In this document: piece after piece, positions 28,332 through 37,034 of the stretch
Layout of the letters: each line of letters starts with the position of its first letter
How positions within the stretch are numbered: the stretch's first letter is position 1
Origin: Saliniramus sp050485405
Lineage (GTDB): Bacteria; Pseudomonadota; Alphaproteobacteria; Rhizobiales; Beijerinckiaceae
Direction of reading: 5' to 3'
Assembly: GCA_050485405.1 (NCBI GenBank)
Contig: JBJHBI010000001.1
Coordinates: 62,001 to 126,000, forward strand
DNA: 64,000 nt
Program-made: the position numbers and the translations under genes
Notes under the pieces: generated by a model
Database searches by the model: none
What the model was told of the DNA's origin: nothing
Seen by the model: only the letters and a program-made list of their open reading frames with translations

Positions 28332-29152
28332 CACAGGCCCGACCGGACCGGATTGCCCGTCACGACGCGTCGCCCACCCCCGATCCGCGCACGCGCTACG
28401 CGATCTATTTCACGCCGCGCGCGGATACGGCCTTGTGGCGCTTCGGCTCCCGCATTCTCGGATACGATTCCGCCACCGGCGAGCAAGTGCCGCAACCGCG
28501 CCTGCGCTCGCTCACGCCGGAACGGCTCGAAATCCTCACGCGGCGCCCGCGCGTCTATGGGTTCCACGCCACGATCAAGCCGCCGATCCGCCTCGCGGAG
28601 GGCTGCGACGAGGCGGGCCTGATCGCTGCGCTCGACGCGTTCTGCACGCAGGCGGCACCGGTCACGCTCGCGCCGCTCGTTCTCGCGGAACTCGGTCCGG
28701 ACGGTGAGGATGCCGCCTTTCTCGCACTCGTGGAGCGGGGAACGGACGAGGGTCGCGGGCAGACACCCGCCTTGCGCGATCTCGAGGCGCGGGTGGTCGA
28801 GGCGTTCGAGCCGTTCCGCGCGCCGCTGACGGCGGAGGAATATGCGCGGCGCAATCCGCAATCGCTCCCGCCGCGCAAGCGCGAACTCCTCGATCGCTAC
28901 GGCTATCCCGGCGTCCTCGACGCGTTCACCTTCCATATGACGTTGAGCGGGCGGGTCCCCGGGGCCGAACGCGCGGCGCTCTCAGCCGAGCTCGCGGATC
29001 TGTGGCGGGAAACGGCCAGAGACGAACCGGCCAGAGGCGAGCCGGCCAGAGGCGAGCCGGTCGTGATCGACCACCTCGGCCTGTGCCGGCAGATGCCGGG
29101 CGAGCCCTTCCGCATCCTGCATCGATCCGCATTCGCCCGCAGCCGCGGCTGA
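28328..29152 (+). CDS. DUF1045 protein, 2H-phosphoesterase-like
   Basis: A 274-residue DUF1045 family protein. Two H-x-T motifs, in VYGFHATIKPPI and in AFTFHMTLSG, match the paired His motifs of the 2H phosphoesterase superfamily (cyclic phosphodiester or ligated-RNA chemistry). DUF1045 proteins are often near phosphonate (phn) genes, but here the partner is ggt, overlapping by ATGA at 28328-28331. Near the C-terminus a threefold 15-base repeat (29014-29058) encodes ARDEP-ARGEP-ARGEP, an expansion in a variable loop. The substrate is unknown. Confidence 0.8.
   Translation: MTQARPDRIARHDASPTPDPRTRYAIYFTPRADTALWRFGSRILGYDSATGEQVPQPRLRSLTPERLEILTRRPRVYGFHATIKPPIRLAEGCDEAGLIAALDAFCTQAAPVTLAPLVLAELGPDGEDAAFLALVERGTDEGRGQTPALRDLEARVVEAFEPFRAPLTAEEYARRNPQSLPPRKRELLDRYGYPGVLDAFTFHMTLSGRVPGAERAALSAELADLWRETARDEPARGEPARGEPVVIDHLGLCRQMPGEPFRILHRSAFARSRG
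29014..29058 (+). repeat. Three tandem 15-base units inside the DUF1045 gene
   Basis: GGCCAGAGACGAACC followed by two identical copies of GGCCAGAGGCGAGCC; in frame, encoding three ARxEP pentapeptides. Confidence 0.85.
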
Positions 29153-29172
29153 CACGGAGGCAGGGCGGGCGC

Positions 29173-31041
29173 TCAGAACAGGCGGCGGCGCAGCAGCGTC
29201 GATTGCAGGGCGCTGAATTCCTTCGGCATCAGATCCTCGTCGCGCAGGGTCTCGACCTGCGGCGCGGCGCCGGGGGGCTTGGCCGAGCCGGTAGCGTTGG
29301 CCGAGCCGGCTGGCTGCCCGGATTGCCTCAGGCTGGCCCTGACGGGGGCGGTTTCGCGGAGCACGGGTGCGTCCTCGACCTCGACCGGGAAACTCTCGGT
29401 CGTCTCGCGCATGCTGCCGGCCCGGCGCCAGCGGGAGACGACGGCCGCGATGTCGTGATGGCTCAGCACGGGATCGTAGCCCGCCCGCATGTCCTGACCC
29501 GGGCCGGGCAAGAATTGGGCCGGCAGGCTATCGAAGCGGATGCGCATGGGCAGCGGCACCGCTTCACCGAAGGCGAAGACCTCGCGGATACCCAGTGCCG
29601 GGACGAAGGCGACGAGCGATTCGGCGGCATCGGAAACGGCGCTCTTGACGATCGCCTGGTCGCGGTCATTGGCCATGCGCATCGCGAAGAGCGTGCTGCA
29701 CTGGGAGATGATCGGCGGATCGAGATCGGCGGGGCGCTGCGTCACGAGCCCGAGGCCGATCCGGTACTTGCGCCCTTCCTTCGCGATCCGCGAGACCGCT
29801 TTCTTGGTCGGACCGAAGCCCAGATGACGATCGGCGGGAGCGTAACGGTGGGCCTCCTCGCAGACGAAGAGCAGGGGAACGGCCCCGCCGCTCCACAAGC
29901 CGAGCTCGAAGGCCAGCCGCGCGAGAACGGAGACGACCGAATCGACGACTTCCGCCGGCAGGCCCGCCAGCTGCATCACGGTGAGGCGGCGCGTCGGATC
30001 GGTGAGGTTGAAGAGATTGTCGAGCGTCTCGGCCATGGTATCGCCGCCGATATTGGCGTCGGCGAACATGAAGGCATAGCGCGGATCCTGCGAAAGCGAG
30101 CGGATCCGCAGGATCAGCCGCTGGTAGACCGGCACTTCCGCCCGGTTGTCGAGGCGTCCCATTCCATCGTCGAGCAGCCGCAGCAGATCGGTGAGACGGT
30201 AGGGGGCCGGCGTATCGACCGTGAAGCCGGCATCACCGCTGCCGGGACGGCGCAGGGCGAGGCCCGATCCGGAGCGCTCGCGCGCATATTCGGTCTTGGC
30301 CGCCATGATCGCTTGTGCAAGCAGGTTCACCTCGGCATCGACGCCCGGGCGCGCGCGAAACAGCGCGTCGACGAATTCCTCGAATGCGAACATCCAGAAG
30401 GGAAGCCGCAGGTTCTCCGGCGTGATCAGCCGCATCCGCTCCGGTTCGAAGCAATGGGCGTATTCGGCATGCGGATCCAAGAGGAAGATGCGCTGGTCGG
30501 GGCGCTCGGCGAGGACGGCGCGCAGCATCAGGGCGATGCCGCTCGACTTGCCGACACCCGTCGTGCCGAGCACGGCGAAATGCTTGGTCAGCATCTCGTC
30601 GATATCGATATAGGCCGTGACGTCGGGATCGAGGGCGAGCGTGCCGAGCGCGATGGCGCGCCGCTCGTGGCGGGTATGGATGTCGCGCAGCATGTCGCGA
30701 TGCATCCGCATGACCTGCGCACCCAGACGCGGATAGATGCTGACGCCGCGCTGGAAGAGCGTTCGCCCGTCGGGCAGCCGCAGGAGTTCGCCGAGCATGT
30801 CGATACGCGCATGCGCTCCCGTCTCGGCCCCTGCTTCGGTAATCTGGGTGATCACGGCGATCGTCTGCGACATCGGCGTGGTGATGCGCACGAAGTCGCC
30901 CACCGTTACGCTGCCGCCCCGCGTGATCCAGACCCCGGCATGTGCCCCGGCCAGATCGACGAGCGTTCCGAAGGATTCCTCCTCCTGCGCCGCGACGGAT
31001 ACGGTCTCGATGCCTTGATCGGGATTTCGCATGATTTCCAC
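29173..31041 (-). CDS. HerA-like ATP-binding protein (DUF87)
   Basis: A 622-residue P-loop ATPase of the HerA/FtsK superfamily. An N-terminal HAS-barrel-like region (residues 20-130) precedes Walker A GTTGVGKSS (159-167), the HerA-type segment RIFLLDPHAEY (184-194), Walker B LLFVCEEAHR (390-399), and LGLVTQRPADLDPPIISQC (430-448). HerA works with the nuclease NurA in archaea, and HerA-like ATPases also occur in SIR2- or DUF4297-based defence pairs; none of these partners is adjacent, so the role is open. Start is GTG 31041 (AGGA just upstream) rather than ATG 31032. Ends 20 bases from the convergent DUF1045 gene. Confidence 0.8.
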   Translation of the reverse strand: MEIMRNPDQGIETVSVAAQEEESFGTLVDLAGAHAGVWITRGGSVTVGDFVRITTPMSQTIAVITQITEAGAETGAHARIDMLGELLRLPDGRTLFQRGVSIYPRLGAQVMRMHRDMLRDIHTRHERRAIALGTLALDPDVTAYIDIDEMLTKHFAVLGTTGVGKSSGIALMLRAVLAERPDQRIFLLDPHAEYAHCFEPERMRLITPENLRLPFWMFAFEEFVDALFRARPGVDAEVNLLAQAIMAAKTEYARERSGSGLALRRPGSGDAGFTVDTPAPYRLTDLLRLLDDGMGRLDNRAEVPVYQRLILRIRSLSQDPRYAFMFADANIGGDTMAETLDNLFNLTDPTRRLTVMQLAGLPAEVVDSVVSVLARLAFELGLWSGGAVPLLFVCEEAHRYAPADRHLGFGPTKKAVSRIAKEGRKYRIGLGLVTQRPADLDPPIISQCSTLFAMRMANDRDQAIVKSAVSDAAESLVAFVPALGIREVFAFGEAVPLPMRIRFDSLPAQFLPGPGQDMRAGYDPVLSHHDIAAVVSRWRRAGSMRETTESFPVEVEDAPVLRETAPVRASLRQSGQPAGSANATGSAKPPGAAPQVETLRDEDLMPKEFSALQSTLLRRRLF

Positions 31042-31173
31042 GACGTTCCTGCAAAACCGTGACTGAGCCCCGGCAAAGCCCGGCGCTTGCGGAATGCGTG
31101 CCGAACACGATCCCGGGCGTGCATGATGCCGGTCGGACGTTAATGTCGCGTTGAAATCCGGGGCAGGGCGCGG

Positions 31174-32430
31174 TTACGGGCTGCGCGGCCAGCGGAAATC
31201 ATCCGCCCGGCCCGCGACGGGCGCGGGCGTCACACCCTCTTCGAGGACGCGTTCGGTGATGATGCGGGTGGCGGGGTCGAGCGGCGGCGAGCCCGACAGC
31301 AGGATCCCCTGCGCCGAGACGTCGATGCGCGTCAGCGGCATTACCGGGCCGACGGGCTCGCGGCGTGCGGTGTAGAGCAAGCCAGGGGCGAGCGGCAATT
31401 CGCCGAGCGAGCGCCGGATCAGCATGTCGATCGCGGCGACCCGTGCGGTCTCGTCGTCGGCGGCCTCGATCGCGGCGCGTGCCACGGCGATCTCGTCGGG
31501 GGTGCGGGTGATGAGGCGCTGGATCTCGACATCGGCGAAATGCGCGGCCTTGCGCGAACCGGCACCGGTGAGATGGATCCCGTCCGTCGTGCGCAGCCGC
31601 GCGGGCTGGCCGGAGAGATCGGGGCCGGTCGCGGTGTAGCGGTCGTTCTCGTCGACGAAACCCTTCCAGATATCGACATAGACGACATCGGTGCGGCGCA
31701 GGCGATCCTGGATGAATTCGTTGATGACGGCGAGATCGGCGGAGAGCCGGCCATTCTCCATCGGCGGCAGGCCCACCCAGACCAGGGGAATGCCGGCATC
31801 GGCGAAAGCCTGCGCGATCGCATCGACGCGCCGCCCGTATTCCTCGCGCCAGGGATCGGAAAGCGGAGCCGCGCTCGCACCATCGACCCGCAGCGCCTGT
31901 CGGTCGTTGAGGCCGACCTGCATCACGGCGATGTCGAAGGCGGGGTCATCGGCGAGGATGCGCGCGAGATTGCCGGGCCAATCGAAGAAATCGTCGCGCA
32001 CCAGCCCCGACGAGCCCCGCGCCTGGACGGAAACGGCGATCTCCGGATCGTCCTCCATCAGCGCTTGCAGGCCCTGGCCGAGATTGGTGGCGAGCGAATC
32101 GCCGAACACGGCGATCCGGGTCGAGACTTCCGCTTCGCTGGCCGGCGCGACGGCGAGCGGCGCCGGTGCCGCCGGCTGGGCGGGGCGCGTCTGACGGCGT
32201 TGCTGCGTCGGTTGGGGAGGCGGCGGTTCAGGCTCGGAGCGCTGGAAGAGGCGCAGGAACGCGTATTGCGCCGGTGCGCCGGTTTGCATCGTGGAAGCGG
32301 GTGCATGGGCACCTTCGCCGGGCATCGCCACGGCGTCACGGCCCGAACCGAAGACCAGTATCGACAGGGCGAGGACGAGGGCCGGCAGGAGCCGGGCCGC
32401 GCCGCAGCCGGCATGGATGATCCGCATCAT
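31174..32430 (-). CDS. DUF459/SGNH-hydrolase family protein
   Basis: A 418-residue exported or membrane-anchored protein with an SGNH hydrolase domain. The N-terminus has a hydrophobic signal/anchor (ARLLPALVLALSILVFG), then a Pro/Gln-rich linker, then VFGDSLATNLGQGLQ (catalytic Ser in GDS), ARGSSGLVRDDFFDW, VMQVGLNDRQ (Asn block) and TTDGIHLTGAGSRKAA with the Asp-x-x-His dyad. DUF459 proteins resemble acetyl-ester hydrolases acting on envelope polysaccharides; the substrate is not known. Start is set at ATG 32430; the frame extends seven codons to a TTG. It follows the lytic transglycosylase on the same strand, 53 bases after it. Confidence 0.8.
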   Translation of the reverse strand: MMRIIHAGCGAARLLPALVLALSILVFGSGRDAVAMPGEGAHAPASTMQTGAPAQYAFLRLFQRSEPEPPPPQPTQQRRQTRPAQPAAPAPLAVAPASEAEVSTRIAVFGDSLATNLGQGLQALMEDDPEIAVSVQARGSSGLVRDDFFDWPGNLARILADDPAFDIAVMQVGLNDRQALRVDGASAAPLSDPWREEYGRRVDAIAQAFADAGIPLVWVGLPPMENGRLSADLAVINEFIQDRLRRTDVVYVDIWKGFVDENDRYTATGPDLSGQPARLRTTDGIHLTGAGSRKAAHFADVEIQRLITRTPDEIAVARAAIEAADDETARVAAIDMLIRRSLGELPLAPGLLYTARREPVGPVMPLTRIDVSAQGILLSGSPPLDPATRIITERVLEEGVTPAPVAGRADDFRWPRSP

Positions 32431-32482
32431 ACCCTGATGATAGCGCAACCGGGCGCCCGCGTCAGCGCGGAATTCGCCGCGC

Positions 32483-33811
32483 TCACCGGCTCGAGCGCAG
32501 GGTCTCCAGGAGCGCCATATTGGCGTAGCCGTCGGCCGGGAGGCCGCGCCCGCGCTGGAAATTGCGCACGGCCTCGCGGGTCATCGAGCCGAACATGCCG
32601 TCGATATCCCCGCGATAATAGCCGAGATCGCGCAGGCGGCGCTGCAATTCCTCACGCTGCGAGGCGTTCATGCGCGGCTCGTTGCGCGGCCAGCTCGCCT
32701 GAACGGCGGCCCCGCCGGTCAGCCGGTCGCCCAGAAGCGCCACGCCGAGTGCGTAGGCGTCCGAGGAGTTGTAGCGCTTGATCACGTCGTAATTCGCGGT
32801 GACGAGGAAGGCCGGGCCGTTCGATCCGGCGGGCTGGAACAGGGTCGCCTCCCCGCGACCGGGCAGCGATCCGCCGGCGGCGGGCCTGACGCCGAGGCCG
32901 GACCATTGCGCGAAGGAGGCCTTTTCCACGCTGTGGTTGAAATTCGACGGCAGGCGCACTTCCATGCCCCAGGGCAGACCCGGCTGCCAGCCGTGCTCGC
33001 GCATGTAGTTGGCAGCCGAAGCCAGCGCGTCCGGCACCGAGTTCCAGATGTCGCGGCGCCCGTCGCCGTTGCCGTCGGCGGCAAAACGCAGATAGCTCGT
33101 GGGCATGAATTGCGGATGCCCCATCGCGCCGGCCCAGGAGCCCTTCATGGCGTCGCGGGAGACGTCGCCCTGTTGCAGGATCTCGAGGGCGGCGAGAAGT
33201 TCGCCCTGGAAGAAATCGCCGCGATGGCCCTGATGCGCGAGGGTGGCGAGCGAGCGGAAGACGTCCTTGGAGCCCATATAGCTGCCGAAATTCGTCTCCA
33301 TGCCCCAGATCCCGAGCACGATCGATTGCGGCACGCCATAAGCGCGTTCCACCGCCGCGAGGGTCTGGCCATGGCGCGAGCGCGCCTCGTTGCCGAGCCG
33401 CAGCCGCGTGGAGGAGACCGCGCCGTCGAGATATTCCCAGATCGGGCGGGCGAATTCCGGCTGGCGCTGCGTCAGGCGGATCACCTCCTGATCGGGCGTC
33501 ACGCCGGAGAATGCGCGGTCGAAGGTCGCGCGCGAGACGCCGCGTCTTTCCGCCTGCGGGCGCAAGCTCTCGATATAGGCCGAGAAATCGGACGGGCGCG
33601 TGCTGTTGCCGGAGCCGCTGCGGCTCGGCGCATCGAGCGATGCGGCCTGTACCGAACCCGTTCGCTGCGTCCCACCGCGTTCGGCGAAGGCATCGCCGCC
33701 GATGCAGCCTCCGAGCGGCAGGATCATGGCGGCGCACAGGATGGCGTGCAGGCGCCCCCGGGCTGAGGTGCGAAGCCGTGCGGGCTGGATGGCGAAGGGT
33801 CGGCGGCGCAT
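32483..33811 (-). CDS. MltB-type lytic murein transglycosylase
   Basis: It cleaves the beta-1,4 bond of peptidoglycan with formation of anhydromuramic acid. The 442-residue lipoprotein has a signal peptide with lipobox LGGC, an SLT_2 domain with FDRAFSGVTPDQEV, and GIWGMETNFGSYMG holding the catalytic Glu, then AWAGAMGHPQFMPTSYLRFA and a C-terminal PG_binding_1 domain (LQRRLRDLGYYRGDIDGMFG). ATG 33811 has GAGGATC upstream at good spacing; the upstream frame to 33883 is rejected. It is divergent from the Spy-like gene and upstream of the DUF459 gene, with which it may act on the envelope. Confidence 0.9.
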   Translation of the reverse strand: MRRRPFAIQPARLRTSARGRLHAILCAAMILPLGGCIGGDAFAERGGTQRTGSVQAASLDAPSRSGSGNSTRPSDFSAYIESLRPQAERRGVSRATFDRAFSGVTPDQEVIRLTQRQPEFARPIWEYLDGAVSSTRLRLGNEARSRHGQTLAAVERAYGVPQSIVLGIWGMETNFGSYMGSKDVFRSLATLAHQGHRGDFFQGELLAALEILQQGDVSRDAMKGSWAGAMGHPQFMPTSYLRFAADGNGDGRRDIWNSVPDALASAANYMREHGWQPGLPWGMEVRLPSNFNHSVEKASFAQWSGLGVRPAAGGSLPGRGEATLFQPAGSNGPAFLVTANYDVIKRYNSSDAYALGVALLGDRLTGGAAVQASWPRNEPRMNASQREELQRRLRDLGYYRGDIDGMFGSMTREAVRNFQRGRGLPADGYANMALLETLRSSR

Positions 33812-33895
33812 CGGGAAGATCCTCGTCTCGGGCGTACGTCCCCCAAACCACCAAATCATGATGAAGGAATGCTTAATCGGCAACCCACGGAATCC

Positions 33896-33923
33896 GACGA
33901 TTTCAACATGACGAAATCGTCAT
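33896..33923. promoter_or_regulatory. Overlapping palindromes between lytic transglycosylase and Spy-like genes
   Basis: GACGATTTC (33896-33904) pairs with GAAATCGTC (33913-33921), and the right arm is itself part of a second palindrome ATGACGA-AA-TCGTCAT (33908-33923). The site lies between two divergent envelope genes and looks like an operator. Confidence 0.45.
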
Positions 33924-33996
33924 CTTCCGGACACGACGCCGAAAACGCAGCCCGGCCATGTTGAACCCATCGAAACACCGAACAGGACCCGACATC

Positions 33997-34668
33997 ATGA
34001 AAATGCTCGCTGTGATGACTTTCGCCGCCGCTACGGCACTCGCGACCGTTCCCGCTGCCGCCGAAAGCCCGGCACGCGGCCCCCAAGGCGGCCCCCAAGG
34101 CGGCCCTTCCGCCATGTTCAGCCAGGATGACCGCGCCGCCCTCACCGATGCGCGCATCGCCGCCATCCGCGCCGGTCTGCGCCTCACGGAAGAGCAGGAA
34201 GCGCTGTTCGAGCCGGTCGAGGAAGCTCTGCGCGCCATGAGCGAGAATGCGGTACCGCGTCAGATGCGCGGGGCGCGCGGCGATGGTGCGCGCCGGGAGA
34301 TGCGTCGCGAAATGCGCGAGACGATGCGCGACATGTCGGAGGACGAGCGTCGCGAGATGCGCGCGGAAATGCGCGAGCGGCGTGGTGACCGTCACGGCCA
34401 CGATTTCATGGAGCGCCTCGAGCGTCGCAGCGAGACGTCGAGCGCCAATGCCGCGCTGATGAGCGATCTCACCCAGGCGATGCGTCCCTTCTGGGACGGG
34501 CTCGAATCCGATCAGCAGCGGCTCCTGCCGGTCCTGATGCAGCCGAACATGGCCATGGGCCAGCATCGCCACGCCCGCTACGGCCAGTCGCGTTACGGCC
34601 AGCCCCGCTACGGTCATATGGGCGAGCGCGGTGGTCGCTGGATGCGCGGGCGCAGCGCGACCGAGTGA
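33997..34668 (+). CDS. Spy/CpxP-like LTXXQ-motif periplasmic protein
   Basis: A 223-residue exported protein. A signal peptide (MKMLAVMTFAAATALATV, cleavage near AAA-E) is followed by a Gly/Pro repeat GPQGGPQGGP, then LRLTEEQEALFEPVEEALR, the LTXXQ signature of the Spy/CpxP family, and a long Arg/Met/Glu-rich helix (RREMRREMRETMRDM). CpxP and Spy are small all-helical periplasmic chaperones; this one is longer because of the C-terminal R-Y-G-Q repeat (RYGQSRYGQPRYGHM, encoded by 34576-34620). ATG 33997 follows AGGA. It is probably a periplasmic chaperone or metal/stress sensor, inferred from family only. Confidence 0.75.
   Translation: MKMLAVMTFAAATALATVPAAAESPARGPQGGPQGGPSAMFSQDDRAALTDARIAAIRAGLRLTEEQEALFEPVEEALRAMSENAVPRQMRGARGDGARREMRREMRETMRDMSEDERREMRAEMRERRGDRHGHDFMERLERRSETSSANAALMSDLTQAMRPFWDGLESDQQRLLPVLMQPNMAMGQHRHARYGQSRYGQPRYGHMGERGGRWMRGRSATE
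34576..34620 (+). repeat. Three tandem 15-base units in the Spy-like gene
   Basis: CGCTACGGCCAGTCG, CGTTACGGCCAGCCC, CGCTACGGTCATATG: three diverged in-frame copies encoding RYGQS, RYGQP, RYGHM. A shorter 12-base duplication, GGCCCCCAAGGC twice (34078-34101), encodes the GPQ repeat in the same gene. Confidence 0.8.
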
Positions 34669-34703
34669 ACGGCGCGAAAATCTGCAGCCAAAACCTGCAT
34701 CAA

Positions 34704-34737
34704 GGCGCTCGCCCCCCAAAGAGGAGGGGCGGGCGCC
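34704..34737. terminator. Bidirectional terminator-like hairpin between Spy-like gene and tilS
   Basis: GGCGCTCGCCCC (34704-34715) pairs with GGGGCGGGCGCC (34726-34737), 12 bp including one U-G, 10-base loop. It sits between convergent genes and touches the tilS stop codon. No long T-tract on either side. Confidence 0.5.
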
Positions 34738-35835
34738 TCATGCTCCCGCGGCGGTGGTCCTGCGTGGGCGCGCCTGTTCCAAGGTGACCGTTCCATCTGC
34801 CGCGCAGGCGATGCGTATGCCGCCGAGCGTGCGTCCCGGCATCGCCGCGCCCTCGCGCAGGGCCGTCTGCAACGCGCCCGAGAGCGCCTCGATTTTCTCG
34901 AGATGAGGCCCGTAGCTGCCTCCCTCCGCCTCGCCGTGACCGCAGGCGATGAAGGCCCGGCGCAGCACACGCTGAACGAGCGCCGCCGGTGTATCGCGCA
35001 GGCCGTTTCCGTCCAGGGCGAGCGCATCGCCGGGAGCGTCGCGACGCAGGCGCGTGAAAAGCGCGTCCGCGGCGAAATCGAGTGCCTCCCGGGTCTCGCC
35101 GGCGCGCCGCGCGAGGCGCAGCAGCCGCTGGGGCGTGAGGCCCTCCTGCGCGAGCGCGGGGAGGAGGGTCCGCAGCCGGGCGCGGGTATGGCGGTGATCG
35201 GTATTGGCCGGATCGCGGACATGCCACCAGCCGAAACCCTCGCAGGCAGCGACGAGCCGCGCCTTGGGAATGCCGAGGAACGGCCGCACGAGGCTCAGCC
35301 CGGTGCCGGTCTCCCCCGCGATCGTATCGAGCGGCACCTTCTGGGCCATACCGGCGAGCCCGTCCATCCCGCTGCCTGCGCAAAGCCGCATCAGCACCGT
35401 CTCGGCCTGGTCGTCAGCCGTGTGCGCGGTGAGGAGGGTCGTCGCACCGGCTTCGCGGGCCGCCTCGGCGAGCAGGCGATAGCGCGCTGTCCGGGCCGCG
35501 CGCTGGATGCCGGAAGCGGGAATCTCGCCATGCTCCCAGCGCCGCGCATGGGCAGCGAGGCAGAGTTTGCGGGCCTGCGCGACGGTTTCAGCGGCTTCCC
35601 CGGCGCTCTCGGGGCGCAGGCCGTGATCGATGCTCACAATGGTGGCGCGATGCCCGTGCCCGCGTGCGACTAGCGCTGCGACGGCATGCATCAGGGCAGT
35701 GGAATCGGGTCCGCCGGAGACGGCGACGACGAGATCTGTTTCTTGAGGTGCGAGCACGCCGGCAATCAGTTCCGCCCCGGTCTCGGGCGAAAGCGGGCTC
35801 GTATCATCCGGTCCGGCGATCTCGGACGGCGTCAC
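34738..35835 (-). CDS. tilS: tRNA(Ile)-lysidine synthetase
   Basis: TilS makes lysidine at C34 of tRNA-Ile(CAU), switching its codon reading from AUG to AUA. The 365-residue protein has the PP-loop motif VAVSGGPDSTALMHA, SIDHGLRPES, LLTAHTADDQAETVLMRL with GMDGLAGM, and RPFLGIPKARL. The C-terminal region is shorter than in E. coli TilS (432 residues), as usual in alphaproteobacteria. The ATG overlaps the stop codon of cpoB (positions 35832-35835), so the two are translationally coupled. ftsH, the usual next gene, is absent; a Spy-like gene converges instead. Confidence 0.95.
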   Translation of the reverse strand: MTPSEIAGPDDTSPLSPETGAELIAGVLAPQETDLVVAVSGGPDSTALMHAVAALVARGHGHRATIVSIDHGLRPESAGEAAETVAQARKLCLAAHARRWEHGEIPASGIQRAARTARYRLLAEAAREAGATTLLTAHTADDQAETVLMRLCAGSGMDGLAGMAQKVPLDTIAGETGTGLSLVRPFLGIPKARLVAACEGFGWWHVRDPANTDHRHTRARLRTLLPALAQEGLTPQRLLRLARRAGETREALDFAADALFTRLRRDAPGDALALDGNGLRDTPAALVQRVLRRAFIACGHGEAEGGSYGPHLEKIEALSGALQTALREGAAMPGRTLGGIRIACAADGTVTLEQARPRRTTAAGA

Positions 35836-36899
35836 GCGCAGCCGACGCGCGCTTCCTCACGCGCGATATTCTCCTGCAGGGCCGAAGCCGCCTGCGGATA
35901 TTGCTGCGGGATCTCCGCGAGAGTGGCGCAGGCCTGCTCCCGGGCACCGATCTCGGCCAGCGCACCGCCCAGCCGCAACATGGCCTGCGGGGCGACCTCC
36001 GAATCGGAATGATCCGTCGAGATCGTCAGATACTGTTCCGCAGCCTCGCGGTGGCGGCCCTGCCCGCGATAGCTCTCGCCGAGCCAGTAGCGGGCCTGCG
36101 GGGCCAGCGCATCACGCGGATGGGATTGCAGAAACTGCCGGAAACCCATTTCGGCATCGGAATAGGCCCCCTGGAGCAGGAGTGCATAGGCCGAATCGTA
36201 CAGGGCGCGCGGATCGGCATCCCCTGTTGCCGCGATGCTCGGGCGCGGCCCGGTCTCGCCGTTCGGTGCGCCCGGCTGAGCGGCGCCGTTCAGATCCGGG
36301 TTGCGCAATTGCGGCAGGCTCATGCCGAATCCGGAATCGCCGAATCCGGAATCACCGTTGCGCGGCTCGCCTTCGCCGTTGCCGAGGATCGCTCCGGGAA
36401 GCGCCAGCGGCGCGGAGGGTTGCGTCGTGCCCAAGGGCTGCGGCAGGCCCGGGGCTGAGGGATCGCGACCCGGGTCGAAGGCGTCGCCGCGTCCCGGCCC
36501 GGCCTGCTGCGCGGGGGCGTCGAAGGAGGGCCGGGCGAGATCGGGGACGTCCATCTGCGGCGCGGGCGTGGCGGGTGCGCGATCGTCGAAGGCGGGGGTG
36601 TTCTGCCCGGAGCGCTGCGGTGCCGGCCCGGCGCCGAGCTCCTCGAAGCGGAAATCGACGTCTTCCTGCATGCGCTGGAGGCGATCGCGCAGCTGCCGGT
36701 TCTCGAATTGCAGCTCTTCCACCTGTCCGGAGAGGCTGCGCACCTGCCCTTCGAGCTGGTTGAGCCGCAGGACGAGCTCGGACACGTCCTGCGCCTTCGC
36801 CGAGGCGGGGACGAGCAGGCTCAGACCGGCAATGAGTGCGGCTACCGCGAGCGCGCGCGCGAAGAAACCGAACAGGGGGCGAGTAGGCAATGCCTTCAT
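35832..36899 (-). CDS. cpoB: Cell division coordinator CpoB (YbgF)
   Basis: CpoB couples Tol-Pal outer-membrane constriction with PBP1B activity at the septum. The 355-residue protein has a signal peptide (FFARALAVAALIAGLSLLVPASAKA), a coiled coil (LVLRLNQLEGQVRSLSGQVEELQFENRQLRDRL in pieces, about residues 35-80), a long disordered Pro/Gly/Asp-rich middle, and C-terminal TPR repeats (ALYDSAYALLLQGAYSDAEMGF, HPRDALAPQARYWLGESY). ATG 36899 precedes the signal peptide; the longer frame to 36965 is rejected. It normally follows tolB-pal; here pal is 26 kb away on the other strand. Coupled to tilS by ATGA. Confidence 0.92.
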   Translation of the reverse strand: MKALPTRPLFGFFARALAVAALIAGLSLLVPASAKAQDVSELVLRLNQLEGQVRSLSGQVEELQFENRQLRDRLQRMQEDVDFRFEELGAGPAPQRSGQNTPAFDDRAPATPAPQMDVPDLARPSFDAPAQQAGPGRGDAFDPGRDPSAPGLPQPLGTTQPSAPLALPGAILGNGEGEPRNGDSGFGDSGFGMSLPQLRNPDLNGAAQPGAPNGETGPRPSIAATGDADPRALYDSAYALLLQGAYSDAEMGFRQFLQSHPRDALAPQARYWLGESYRGQGRHREAAEQYLTISTDHSDSEVAPQAMLRLGGALAEIGAREQACATLAEIPQQYPQAASALQENIAREEARVGCA

Positions 36900-37034
36900 G
36901 GCCTGGCAAATCCTCGAAATACGATGCCGGACGTCTCCGGCACGCTGTCCGCGAAGCCTTATCACAAATCTCCCCGAGCGGCTAAATTATGGCGCGCCCG
37001 GCAATCTTGCGGCAATCGCGCATGCTCGAGCCGC

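Noticed and set aside
29173..31041. A HerA-based anti-phage defence system
   Set aside because: The neighbours are housekeeping or envelope genes and no nuclease or SIR2-like effector is adjacent.
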